From Vibrio halioticoli NBRC 102217 (GTDB lineage: Bacteria; Pseudomonadota; Gammaproteobacteria; Enterobacterales; Vibrionaceae), in contig NZ_BAUJ01000002.1 of NCBI RefSeq assembly GCF_000496695.1, positions 1-34,665 of the forward strand: a stretch of 34,665 nt of DNA. Direction: 5' to 3'. Both the position numbers and the translations under genes were made by a program. The notes below the pieces were generated by a model. That model did not search any database, was not told the origin of the DNA, and was given only the letters and a program-made list of their open reading frames with translations. This document shows positions 25,569-33,401 of the stretch, in pieces. Positions within the stretch are counted from its first letter, which is position 1. Every line of letters starts with the position of its first letter.

Positions 25569-26219
25569 ATGTTAGATTGTCCACTTTGTCATCATGATGA
25601 CATCCAATTTTATTGGGAAGATAAGCGCAGGCAATATCTGCAATGCCAGCGCTGTAAGCTAGTATTTGTTGACCCCAATCAGAGATTAGATTCAAGCCAA
25701 GAAAAGGCGCATTATGATCTACATGAAAATGACCCTTCTGATGCAGGTTACCGCAGATTTTTATCTAGAGTTCAGGTGCCACTTGTTGAACGTATAGGTC
25801 ATCATAAGCAAGGGTTAGACTTTGGCTGTGGTCCTGGTCCAACGTTATCTTTAATGATGGAAGAGGCCGGTCACCATGTAGACTTGTATGATCTCTACTA
25901 CTATCCAGATAGCAGTGTACTGAATAAGCGCTATGACTTTATCACCGCAACCGAAGTGATAGAGCACTTATATAAACCCGATGAGGTTTGGGCGCAGTGG
26001 ATAGAAATGTTAAAACCAGGTGCTTGGCTGGGTTTGATGACCAAAATGGTGCGCGGAGTCGAAGCCTTCGCTACTTGGCACTACAAGAATGACCACACAC
26101 ATGTTGTGTTTTTTAGCAGAAGCACCTTTGAGTTTTTAGCTGTCCGAGACAAGCTAGAGCTAGAATTTATTGAAAACGACGTAATTTTATTGAGGAAGTC
26201 GAGCAATGAGTCGACATAA
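25569..26219 (+). CDS. Class I SAM-dependent methyltransferase with zinc ribbon
   Basis: The 216-residue protein begins with a zinc-ribbon-like motif (Cys4, Cys7, Cys26, Cys29: CPLC and CQRC), then a class I methyltransferase domain with SAM motif I GLDFGCGPGPTLSLM (about residues 82-96), an acidic motif II region (VDLYDLYYYPD) and the post-motif FITATEVIEHLYKPDEVW, as in Methyltransf_11/23 proteins. The substrate is unknown. Its stop overlaps the start of yihI by 14 bases in another frame, so the two are co-transcribed and probably translationally coupled. The yihI ribosome-binding site GAGGAAG lies within its coding end. Confidence 0.85.
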   Translation: MLDCPLCHHDDIQFYWEDKRRQYLQCQRCKLVFVDPNQRLDSSQEKAHYDLHENDPSDAGYRRFLSRVQVPLVERIGHHKQGLDFGCGPGPTLSLMMEEAGHHVDLYDLYYYPDSSVLNKRYDFITATEVIEHLYKPDEVWAQWIEMLKPGAWLGLMTKMVRGVEAFATWHYKNDHTHVVFFSRSTFEFLAVRDKLELEFIENDVILLRKSSNEST

Positions 26220-26754
26220 GAAATCGAGAAAACCAGGTTCAGTTGTTGAAGTAGAACCAACTGTAACTCGCAACCGATCAACATCGGATGTGGAAGGACG
26301 CCTACGCAAGAAACTGAAAAAGCGTAAAGGCCAAAAAGCCGGTAATCGCCACTCGGTAGAGAATGAATCAAAAGATAGCTCGGGACGCACTAAGCGTGAT
26401 CCTCGCCTTGGTTCAAAGAAGAAAATCCCATTAATTGTGGAACCTACCGTTAAGCCAACCAAGCAACAGCGTAAATACACAGCTGAGCAAGAGTTGGATG
26501 CGTTAGAAAATGATGCACAATTGAATGTGTTGCTTGAGCGTATCGAGAACGGTGAATCTCTAGGCGGCGGTTTACAAGCTTACGTTGATCAGAAACTGGA
26601 TCGTATTGAAGTGTTAATGAACCAATTAGGTTTGTTAGAACCAGAAGACGAAATTGAAGTGCCGGTTGAACCAACCAAGAGCAAGAAGCCACGTACTGAA
26701 GATGAGCTACTTGCGTCATTTGAAGATCTAGATTTGGGCGATTTCAAGGACTAA
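26206..26754 (+). CDS. yihI: YihI, GTPase-activating protein of Der
   Basis: YihI stimulates the GTPase Der (EngA) and so modulates 50S subunit assembly. The 182-residue product has the expected layout: a very basic, disordered N-terminal half (MSRHKKSRKPGS, RLRKKLKKRKGQKAGNR, RTKRDPRLGSKKKIPL), then an acidic helical core (ELDALENDAQLNVLLERIENGESLGGGLQAYVDQKLDRIEVLMNQLGL) and an acidic C-terminus (EDELLASFEDLDLGDFKD). The KRDPRLGSKKKIPL block is highly characteristic. It is flanked by the overlapping methyltransferase gene and, 6 bases on, by a DUF2489 gene, then hemN, keeping the E. coli yihI-hemN order. Confidence 0.93.
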   Translation: MSRHKKSRKPGSVVEVEPTVTRNRSTSDVEGRLRKKLKKRKGQKAGNRHSVENESKDSSGRTKRDPRLGSKKKIPLIVEPTVKPTKQQRKYTAEQELDALENDAQLNVLLERIENGESLGGGLQAYVDQKLDRIEVLMNQLGLLEPEDEIEVPVEPTKSKKPRTEDELLASFEDLDLGDFKD

Positions 26755-26760
26755 AAATCA

Positions 26761-27249
26761 ATGGATATGGCTGTGTTGGCTTCTATCGGAGCTATCATCA
26801 TCCTTGGATTAGCTGCTTATGCTGCTTATTTACTGATAAAACTAAATAAGCAGAAGCAACTTATTCAGCAACATCGAGCACTGGCTGTTGCTAAGCGCAA
26901 TGCGAAGATTTTTGAGAGTGTTGATACCTTGTGCCTCGCAGGCATACAGGGTCAATGCGATCTTTCTGAGCTGAGTATTCGTTTGTGCAACATTCTGGAC
27001 TATGTGCAGGGTGAGCAGCGTATCGACGTGGCAACGCGTTATCCCGCGTTGAGTGAGCTGTTTCAGGTAGTGAAAGATATGGCTCGCGGTGATGAGCGCC
27101 AACAACTGGCTAAGCAAGAGCGCATGCAACAAAACTTAGCCCGCCATAAAGCTGAAACTCGTTTGAATGATGACATTATTACAGAGTTGAAAGATTTGCA
27201 GAGTCGAGTTGCTCCACTCAATCAACAGATTTCGATTCAAATGAAATAG
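26761..27249 (+). CDS. DUF2489 family membrane protein
   Basis: The 162-residue product fits the uncharacterised DUF2489 family, which in gammaproteobacteria lies between yihI and hemN. It has one N-terminal membrane helix (AVLASIGAIIILGLAAYAAYLLIKL, about residues 4-28), followed by a basic, helical cytoplasmic part with QHRALAVAKRNAKIFESVDTLCLAGIQGQCDLSELSIRLCNILDYV and a charged tail (DDIITELKDLQSRVAPLNQQISIQMK). No catalytic motif is visible. It begins 6 bases after yihI, so both are in one operon, but no clear ribosome-binding site lies between (GACTAAAAATCA). The family assignment is from memory of the neighbourhood and the sequence pattern. Confidence 0.75.
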   Translation: MDMAVLASIGAIIILGLAAYAAYLLIKLNKQKQLIQQHRALAVAKRNAKIFESVDTLCLAGIQGQCDLSELSIRLCNILDYVQGEQRIDVATRYPALSELFQVVKDMARGDERQQLAKQERMQQNLARHKAETRLNDDIITELKDLQSRVAPLNQQISIQMK

Positions 27250-27307
27250 CATCTATTATTGGCGTGATCTAGCTATCAAATATTTATCGCTCTCTATGAT
27301 ACTTTTT

Positions 27308-27344
27308 AGCTATAAAAAACGCCTCTTTATAGCTGTGGCATAAT
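27308..27344 (+). promoter_or_regulatory. Dyad and -10 element upstream of hemN
   Basis: AGCTATAAA (27308-27316) and TTTATAGCT (27326-27334) are perfect 9-base inverted arms with a 9-base spacer, lying just before CATAAT (27339-27344), a possible -10 element for hemN. The dyad would overlap the -35 position and could be an operator, but a role as the 3' hairpin of the DUF2489 transcript is also possible. It does not match the FNR consensus TTGAT-N4-ATCAA. Confidence 0.4.
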
Positions 27345-27378
27345 AACCCCCTCTCTTAGTTGTTCTTAGGATATCCAT

Positions 27379-28752
27379 ATGTCTAGCCGACAAATTATCT
27401 GGGATCAGAGTGTATTGGATAAATACAATTACTCTGGACCTCGCTACACCTCTTACCCAACGGCCGTGGAATTTCACGAAGCATTTACTGTTGCTGAGCT
27501 AGACATTGCTTATATGCAATATCCAGAACGACCTTTATCTCTGTATATTCATATCCCATTTTGTCACAAGCTTTGCTATTACTGTGGCTGTAATAAAGTG
27601 ATTACTCGCCACCAAGAAAAAGCCGATGATTACTTGGATGTACTAGAGTTTGAAATTCGCCAACGTGCCGCTTTGCTCTCACAGCGAAAAGTGAACCAAT
27701 TGCACTTTGGCGGAGGCACTCCAACCTTCTTAACTAAGCCACAAATCACTCGCCTAATGACAGTGATTTATGATGAATTTAACTTTAATGCCGATGCCGA
27801 AATTAGTATTGAAGTTGACCCGCGTGAGATAGAGCTGGATATGCTCGATCACTTGCGTGACAGTGGCTTTAACCGTTTAAGTATAGGTGTACAGGATTTC
27901 AATAAAGAAGTGCAAAAAGTGGTCAATCGTGAGCAAGATGAAGAGTTCATTTTTGCTATGGTCGCTAGAGCCAAAGAATTAGGTTTCCGCTCAACTAACT
28001 TAGATCTTATCTATGGTTTGCCGCTACAAACTGCCACATCTTTTGCGGAAACAATGCGTCAAGTGCTCACCATGCGTCCAGGTCGTTTGTCAGTCTTTAA
28101 TTATGCGCACATGCCACAATTGTTTGCGGCGCAACGTAAAATCAAAGATGAAGATCTTCCTGTCGCCTCTGAGCGTATGTCGATTCTGCAACAAACCATT
28201 GAGACACTGACCTCTGAAGGCTATCAATTTATAGGTATGGATCACTTTGCGCTTCCAGAAGACGAGCTGGCAATTGCTCAGCGCAATGGTGAGCTGCACC
28301 GAAACTTCCAAGGTTATACCACTCAAGGTGATTGTGACTTAATTGGTTTTGGGGTGTCGGCTATCTCTATGGTGGGCGATACTTATGCGCAAAACCAAAA
28401 AGAGTTGAAGCTGTATTATGCGCAAATGGAAGAGAAGCGTCATGCTTTATGGAAAGGTGTTTCTTTAGACAGTGATGATCTTATTCGTCGCGAAGTGATT
28501 AAACAGCTTATCTGTAATTTCACTCTGAATAAGAGCGATATTGAACAACAGTTTGGACTTACTTTCGATAAGTATTTTGATGAAGACTTAGGCTTGCTAC
28601 AAACCTTCGTGACCGACGGTTTAGTGGAAGTGTCTGACTCAGAAATTCATGTGAATTTACGTGGTCGTTTGTTGATTCGAAATATCTGTATGTGTTTTGA
28701 TAAATACTTCAGAGCGAAGGCGCGTCAGCAACAATTCTCACGCGTAATCTAA
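27379..28752 (+). CDS. hemN: Oxygen-independent coproporphyrinogen III dehydrogenase
   Basis: This 457-residue radical-SAM enzyme decarboxylates coproporphyrinogen III to protoporphyrinogen IX without oxygen. The [4Fe-4S] Cys are Cys62, Cys66 and Cys69 with the HemN-specific Cys71 in FCHKLCYYCGCNK, the same numbers as E. coli. The N-terminal trip-wire region (YNYSGPRYTSYPTA), GGGTPTFL, and SIEVDPRE confirm true HemN rather than the HemW-like homologue. TTAGGATATCC lies before the ATG. With hemB in the same window it supplies haem, in this case under low oxygen. Confidence 0.97.
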   Translation: MSSRQIIWDQSVLDKYNYSGPRYTSYPTAVEFHEAFTVAELDIAYMQYPERPLSLYIHIPFCHKLCYYCGCNKVITRHQEKADDYLDVLEFEIRQRAALLSQRKVNQLHFGGGTPTFLTKPQITRLMTVIYDEFNFNADAEISIEVDPREIELDMLDHLRDSGFNRLSIGVQDFNKEVQKVVNREQDEEFIFAMVARAKELGFRSTNLDLIYGLPLQTATSFAETMRQVLTMRPGRLSVFNYAHMPQLFAAQRKIKDEDLPVASERMSILQQTIETLTSEGYQFIGMDHFALPEDELAIAQRNGELHRNFQGYTTQGDCDLIGFGVSAISMVGDTYAQNQKELKLYYAQMEEKRHALWKGVSLDSDDLIRREVIKQLICNFTLNKSDIEQQFGLTFDKYFDEDLGLLQTFVTDGLVEVSDSEIHVNLRGRLLIRNICMCFDKYFRAKARQQQFSRVI

Positions 28753-28782
28753 TTCGTAATTCTAATCTATTCATTACAAAAA

Positions 28783-28813
28783 AATCAGGGTAAGAAGCCT
28801 TCTTACCCTGATT
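28783..28813. terminator. Strong terminator between hemN and the gtr genes
   Basis: A nearly uninterrupted 15-base inverted repeat (AATCAGGGTAAGAAG at 28783-28797 and its complement at 28799-28813) lies between convergent genes. On the minus strand it runs into seven T, so it terminates the gtr unit; on the plus strand it can stop hemN transcripts. Confidence 0.85.
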
Positions 28814-28822
28814 GATTGCATG

Positions 28823-30613
28823 TTATTCCATCGAGACAAATAGCTCTCGACCTTCCTTCTTCACTCTAGCTTCACCGGTCACCGCACTTCTAGAGACGTT
28901 ATTTACTACAATCCTTTCTCCGCGCCATCCATATTGATACAGATAAGGTCGAATGTAGTGATAGCGTAAATTAGACGAATTAGTAAACGATCTTGAGCCA
29001 GTTTTATCTAGCATATATTGGGTCATTTTCTCTTCATCCACACTGACTGTGACCTTATCAAACGCTTGTGACTGACGAAGATAATGGTGTGGATCGTGCT
29101 CTTCTAAAATATGGGTAATCACACTGCGGTTAAACGCATAGTGGTAATTGTAGCTATGCATTTGGTATGAAAACGGTATAAACAAACTGATCAGAGTCAG
29201 TACTCGCCAGTGTTTATTGACAATTAACAACACTAGCATTGCCATTCCAATCGGCAATGTGACCCCTGAGCGCAATGGTACATCGACCCCTAGCGGCACA
29301 ACGCTGGCATACAATGACACCACCACGATCAATACTATCGCTGTGTATTTGAAGCTCTTTACCAGTGCCCAGATAAAGGTCAGTGCAATGGGAACATAAA
29401 ATAACGGGCTTAGCTTAGCTAAGTACTGCACTTCATAGTTAAGGTTGCCGGCACTTTTAGCAATATTTGCCAGCAACGCAGATAAGCTATTGGACGGCGT
29501 TTCATGTCGCCAGCTAACAAAGTGAATCAGAGAGGCATGCTCGGTAAATATTGAGGTGTATAGATACACTAAACCATTGGCAACTGCGTACCCTAATACA
29601 TAACCTACAATCCAAAAACACAGGAATTTGCAGATATCGACATAGCTAGACTTACCTAGCTCGGCCACAAACAACAGTGGCATTAAAAAGTAAAAGGCCG
29701 GGTAGGTGGCGAAGAGAAAAATACCGGCTACAACCAACAACAGCTGACGATTGAACTTATCTTTGTAACAAGCAAACAATGCCAACATAAAACAGCCTGG
29801 AACGAGAGTCATTGGCCATTTGAGTAGCATAGTAAAAGACGGGACATTGACGATGAGCAAGGCAACAGCAATGGCTAACCAGCGCTCCTTTTTAACACCC
29901 ATTACGACTTTATAGGCAAAGATAAAGATAAAGAGGTTGGCTAAAGAAGCGGCCACCACGGCGGGCAGTTCCTTTAATACGCCATATAAAGCAAAGTTAA
30001 TCCAACGCCCTTCGGTAACAAATTTTTCGCTGTAACCGTCCATATACGGTAAGGCATCATGTGCGATATTGGCCGACATAGCTAAGTGTAAATTGAAGAC
30101 CGAAATACCGGCAAAAATCACAATTAGTAGCCACTGTAGAACAGATAATAGGTCTAGATGACCATCGTCGTCATATAAGCCTTGTAACAAAGTTGGCATT
30201 GAGACCCCTTCAGTAAATATTTTCTTATAGCCAAGGTAGTTAATTGCCATTGAAACGCACACGGCTAGCGCCTGCCCAACGTAAACATGCAATCCAACAT
30301 AATGGACCAATATAAATAAAGCGCCGGTTGAGCAGGATAAGGAGGCTAAATTCACCACACAAAAAGGGATGAATTGACCGCCTTTTTTCTCACTGTTGAA
30401 TACGAAAGTACGATTTAATGCATAGCTGATTAGCATGCCAATAAAATACGATAAAACCGAAGAAACTAAGTAGCGTCCAGACAGCTCATAAATAGCCATA
30501 AATGCTAAATAAGCGGCGATGGTATTTACCCCACCGACCAAAGCAAAGCGAATTTTTTGGCGTAGATCTGAATACAACAGATTACTCAACAGTTGAGTTG
30601 TTTTGGTCAACAT
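28823..30613 (-). CDS. GtrA flippase domain fused to a GtrII-like glucosyltransferase
   Basis: The 596-residue multi-spanning protein has two parts. Residues about 20-135 form a GtrA domain with four membrane helices (IRFALVGGVNTIAAYLAFM, LSYFIGMLISYALNRTFVF, a third helix, AVCVSMAINYLGYKKIF), which is thought to flip undecaprenyl-phosphate-glucose. From about 155 onward is a roughly ten-helix domain resembling phage-type GtrII glucosyltransferases, with the periplasmic motif MDGYSEKFVTEGRWINFALYG and a long soluble C-terminus. In Shigella and Salmonella phages these are separate genes. I chose ATG 30613, which overlaps the gtrB end by 32 bases; a start at 30688 would add 25 polar residues and overlap further. 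Downstream of gtrB, it forms a two-gene glucosylation unit. Confidence 0.8.
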   Translation of the reverse strand: MLTKTTQLLSNLLYSDLRQKIRFALVGGVNTIAAYLAFMAIYELSGRYLVSSVLSYFIGMLISYALNRTFVFNSEKKGGQFIPFCVVNLASLSCSTGALFILVHYVGLHVYVGQALAVCVSMAINYLGYKKIFTEGVSMPTLLQGLYDDDGHLDLLSVLQWLLIVIFAGISVFNLHLAMSANIAHDALPYMDGYSEKFVTEGRWINFALYGVLKELPAVVAASLANLFIFIFAYKVVMGVKKERWLAIAVALLIVNVPSFTMLLKWPMTLVPGCFMLALFACYKDKFNRQLLLVVAGIFLFATYPAFYFLMPLLFVAELGKSSYVDICKFLCFWIVGYVLGYAVANGLVYLYTSIFTEHASLIHFVSWRHETPSNSLSALLANIAKSAGNLNYEVQYLAKLSPLFYVPIALTFIWALVKSFKYTAIVLIVVVSLYASVVPLGVDVPLRSGVTLPIGMAMLVLLIVNKHWRVLTLISLFIPFSYQMHSYNYHYAFNRSVITHILEEHDPHHYLRQSQAFDKVTVSVDEEKMTQYMLDKTGSRSFTNSSNLRYHYIRPYLYQYGWRGERIVVNNVSRSAVTGEARVKKEGRELFVSME

Positions 30614-31544
30614 CGTGTTCTCGGTTTTTCTTGATGATATACAGTGGGCGATCTTTCGATTCGTTGTAAATACGTGCGATGTATTCACCTAAAATGCCAA
30701 TAGAGATCAATTGCACTCCGCCGATGAACAAGATCGCAACCAGTAACGATGCCCAGCCAGATTCCCAATGGTCGGTCATTAAGCGAATGTAAACAGAGTA
30801 AAGCATCATCAACATCGCCACACCCGAGCACATAAAGCCCATCATAATGGAGAGTTTTAGTGGTTTGACGGAGAAGGATAAAATGCCATCAATGCCAAAC
30901 TTCAGCATCTTAGTGAGTGGGTACTTGGATTCACCAGCAAAACGAGCGCTACGCTCATAATTAATCGAGGTTTGATTAAAGCCAATCCAACTGACCATGC
31001 CGCGAATAAAGCGTGATTTTTCCGGCATCGCAATTAAGTGATCAACCACTTGGCGATCCATTAAGCGAAAGTCGCCCGTATCGAGAGGGATTTTTACTTC
31101 TGATAAGTAGTTTAATAAACGGTAAAACCATTTTGCGGTGATGAGCTTAAATTTAGATTCACCATCGCGGCTTGCGCGGGTGCCATACACCACATCAAAA
31201 CCGTCTTCCCATTTGGCAATCATGTCTTCAATGAGTTTAGGTGGATCTTGCAAATCGGCATCAATTAACACGACAGCATCACCTGTACTGACATCTAAAC
31301 CGGCACTGACCGCTTGCTGGTGACCAAAGTTTCGTGAAAAAGAAATAACACGGATATTGTCATGAGCCTTATTGTGTACCAATAATTTTGCTTCCGTATC
31401 GTCAGCACTGCCATCATTCACAAAGATCAGCTCAAATTGATAATTAGCAATACTGCTGGTGACGGACAGCAATTCTTGCACTGTCGTATCAATGACTTCA
31501 CTCTCGTTATAACAAGGTATAACTATCGAAACCGTTTTATTCAT
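30582..31544 (-). CDS. gtrB: GtrB-type polyprenyl-phosphate glycosyltransferase
   Basis: The 320-residue protein is a GT2 (DPM1-like) enzyme that loads a sugar, usually glucose, from UDP-sugar onto undecaprenyl phosphate at the inner membrane. Motifs are SIVIPCYNES, the nucleotide-metal site VLIDADLQDPP, and DTGDFRLMDRQVV, plus two C-terminal membrane helices (LSIMMGFMCSGVAMLMMLYSVYI and LLVAILFIGGVQLISIGILGEYIARIYNE). The end EYIARIYNESKDRPLYII is typical of GtrB. GGGTGA lies before the ATG. The 32-base overlap with the GtrA-fusion gene implies coupled translation. The donor and acceptor glycan are not determinable here; LPS or another surface glycan is likely. Confidence 0.88.
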   Translation of the reverse strand: MNKTVSIVIPCYNESEVIDTTVQELLSVTSSIANYQFELIFVNDGSADDTEAKLLVHNKAHDNIRVISFSRNFGHQQAVSAGLDVSTGDAVVLIDADLQDPPKLIEDMIAKWEDGFDVVYGTRASRDGESKFKLITAKWFYRLLNYLSEVKIPLDTGDFRLMDRQVVDHLIAMPEKSRFIRGMVSWIGFNQTSINYERSARFAGESKYPLTKMLKFGIDGILSFSVKPLKLSIMMGFMCSGVAMLMMLYSVYIRLMTDHWESGWASLLVAILFIGGVQLISIGILGEYIARIYNESKDRPLYIIKKNREHDVDQNNSTVE

Positions 31545-31967
31545 AATTCACCCAAACTTTATCACGCAGGTCTCCGCTGTTACTTATTAACGGTGAGTTA
31601 TTAACATACTCATAGCCGTATTAAGCTCAGCGGTTCATATAATCAAAAACGATTCTATAAAAAAATGCGCAATTATGGATTAGTACAATCTTACATCTAA
31701 TCATTAGCTATTAAATAAGCAGTCAAATGTAAACAGCCAGCAGCTTAACGATCTGTATGTTTACCGACTGGTTGCGATAGTGTTAATGTTTTTGCGTATG
31801 CAGTATGGTTTAAGCAAAAAATGCTAGATAGAGAGAATAAACGAAGGGCTAGCTAGCGTTGTGAGATAGATGAAATAACGGTTGTTTTTGGGTTTTTGGG
31901 TTTTTGGGAGTGAAAGTAGTCACCAGAAGATGACCACTTTTTCCTAGCGGATGATGAATGTAGAGGA
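31545..31967. other. 423-base intergenic region between ntrC and gtrB
   Basis: AT-rich, without a convincing gene. Near gtrB the word TTATTAAC occurs twice, 14 bases apart (31584-31591 and 31598-31605), a spacing that could be a regulator's direct repeats. Near ntrC there is a short G-tract repeat (TTTTTGGG three times, 31885-31908) and a hairpin listed separately. The gtrB promoter must lie here; a possible -10 (GATAAA on the minus strand) falls just before the start. The region probably marks a junction of the gtr insert. Confidence 0.4.
31913..31942 (-). terminator. Hairpin downstream of ntrC
   Basis: AAAGTAGTCA (31913-31922) and TGACCACTTT (31931-31940) pair over 10 bases with one A-C mismatch around an 8-base loop, 28 bases past the ntrC stop. 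The T-run is better on the plus strand (five T) than on the minus strand (three T), so as the ntrC terminator it is weak. Confidence 0.4.
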
Positions 31968-33377
31968 TTAAGTCATGCTCAACTCTTTTAGCTTGCGAGT
32001 GAGGGTATTTCTTCCCCAACCCAGAACTTTAGCCGCATCTTGCTTATGCCCATTGGTGTGGTTAAGAGCCACTTTTAATAAGATACGCTCAAACTCTGGC
32101 AGTGCGTGTGCGAGGAGCTCGGTTTCGCCTGAAGCTAGCGCAGAACGAGCCCACATCTCTAATAGTTCTTGCCAATCAGATCCTTCATTGCTCGATGCTA
32201 GACTGCGCTCTTCGACTAATTCCTGCGGCAAATCGGCCGGTAATATTTCGCTGCCACTTGCCATGACGGTTAACCAGCGGCTGGTATTTTCTAACTGACG
32301 CACATTTCCCGGCCAGCTAAGTCGAGTTAATATTTCGGTCGCTTCTTTAGAGAGGGTTTTCACTTCCACCGCTAATTCTTCGGCGGCTAAGTTTAAAAAG
32401 TGTTGAGCCAATTTAGCGATATCTTGCTTGCGTTCTCTAAGGGCTGGAATGTGCACTCGAATCACGTTTAAGCGGTGGAAAAGGTCTTCGCGAAAATCCC
32501 CGTCTTTTACTAATGACTCAAGGTTTTGGTGAGTGGCTGCAATGATTCGTACATCCACTTTTATCGCGGAATGTCCGCCCACGCGGTAAAACTGTCCATC
32601 GGCCAGTACGCGCAATAAACGAGTTTGGATTTCGAGCGGCATATCGCCTATTTCATCAAGAAACAATGTACCGCCATTGGCTTGCTCAAAGCGCCCTTGG
32701 CGCACGCTATTCGCACCGGTAAATGCGCCTTTTTCATGCCCAAAAAGCTCTGATTCTATTAAGTCTTTTGGAATGGCCGCCATGTTTAGGGCAATAAATG
32801 GATTTTTACTGCGAGGACTGTGCTTGTGCAAAGCGTGCGCAACCAGCTCTTTACCTGTCCCCGATTCGCCATTAATAAGCACAGAGATTGATGAGCGAGA
32901 CAGACGCCCTATAGCGCGAAACACTTCCTGCATGGCAGGTGCTTCACCAATAATTTCAGGGGTGTCCGTTTGCAGGGTGTTGGCGGCATTGTTGGTTTGT
33001 TTTTGATCGTGACTGTGAGTAATGGCGCGATTGGCCAAAGCTAGCGCTTCATCAATATCAAAAGGCTTAGGTAGGTATTCGAAAGCCCCTTCTTGATAAG
33101 CATTTACTGCCGCATCAAGATCGGAGTGCGCCGTCATTATGATGACAGGTAGCATAGGGTCGGCTTTGTGGATTTGTTTAAGTAGTTCTAAACCATCCAT
33201 GCCAGGCATGCGGATATCGGAAATGATGACATCCGGCACTTCACGCTCTAGTGCTAAAAGCACACTCTCGGCGTCAGCGAAGGTTTCACATTTGATATTA
33301 GCGTTAGATAAGGTTTTTTCTAGAACCCAGCGTATAGAACTGTCGTCATCGACGACCCATACATAGCCTTTACTCAT
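31968..33377 (-). CDS. ntrC: Nitrogen regulation response regulator NtrC
   Basis: NtrC (GlnG) activates sigma-54 promoters of nitrogen assimilation genes when phosphorylated. The 469-residue protein has a receiver domain (phospho-acceptor Asp54 in ISDIRMPGMDG), an AAA+ domain (about 140-380) with Walker A GESGTGKE, the sigma-54-contact loop KGAFTGANSVRQG, Walker B GGTLFLDEIGDMP and the arginine-finger region RVLADGQFYRVGG, and a C-terminal Fis-type helix-turn-helix (NGHKQDAAKVLGWGRNTLTRKLKEL). The length equals that of E. coli NtrC. AGGAG lies before the ATG. It follows ntrB by 24 bases on the same strand, as in E. coli. Confidence 0.97.
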   Translation of the reverse strand: MSKGYVWVVDDDSSIRWVLEKTLSNANIKCETFADAESVLLALEREVPDVIISDIRMPGMDGLELLKQIHKADPMLPVIIMTAHSDLDAAVNAYQEGAFEYLPKPFDIDEALALANRAITHSHDQKQTNNAANTLQTDTPEIIGEAPAMQEVFRAIGRLSRSSISVLINGESGTGKELVAHALHKHSPRSKNPFIALNMAAIPKDLIESELFGHEKGAFTGANSVRQGRFEQANGGTLFLDEIGDMPLEIQTRLLRVLADGQFYRVGGHSAIKVDVRIIAATHQNLESLVKDGDFREDLFHRLNVIRVHIPALRERKQDIAKLAQHFLNLAAEELAVEVKTLSKEATEILTRLSWPGNVRQLENTSRWLTVMASGSEILPADLPQELVEERSLASSNEGSDWQELLEMWARSALASGETELLAHALPEFERILLKVALNHTNGHKQDAAKVLGWGRNTLTRKLKELSMT

Positions 33378-33401
33378 AATTCTGTCTCCTAGCGCTGTTT
33401 T

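Noticed and set aside
30614..30688. Longer N-terminus for the GtrA fusion
   Set aside because: The extra 25 residues are polar, lie wholly within the gtrB coding end, and have no counterpart in GtrA proteins.
31883..31910. G-quadruplex near the ntrC end
   Set aside because: Only three GGG tracts are present, separated by five T; a fourth tract is missing.
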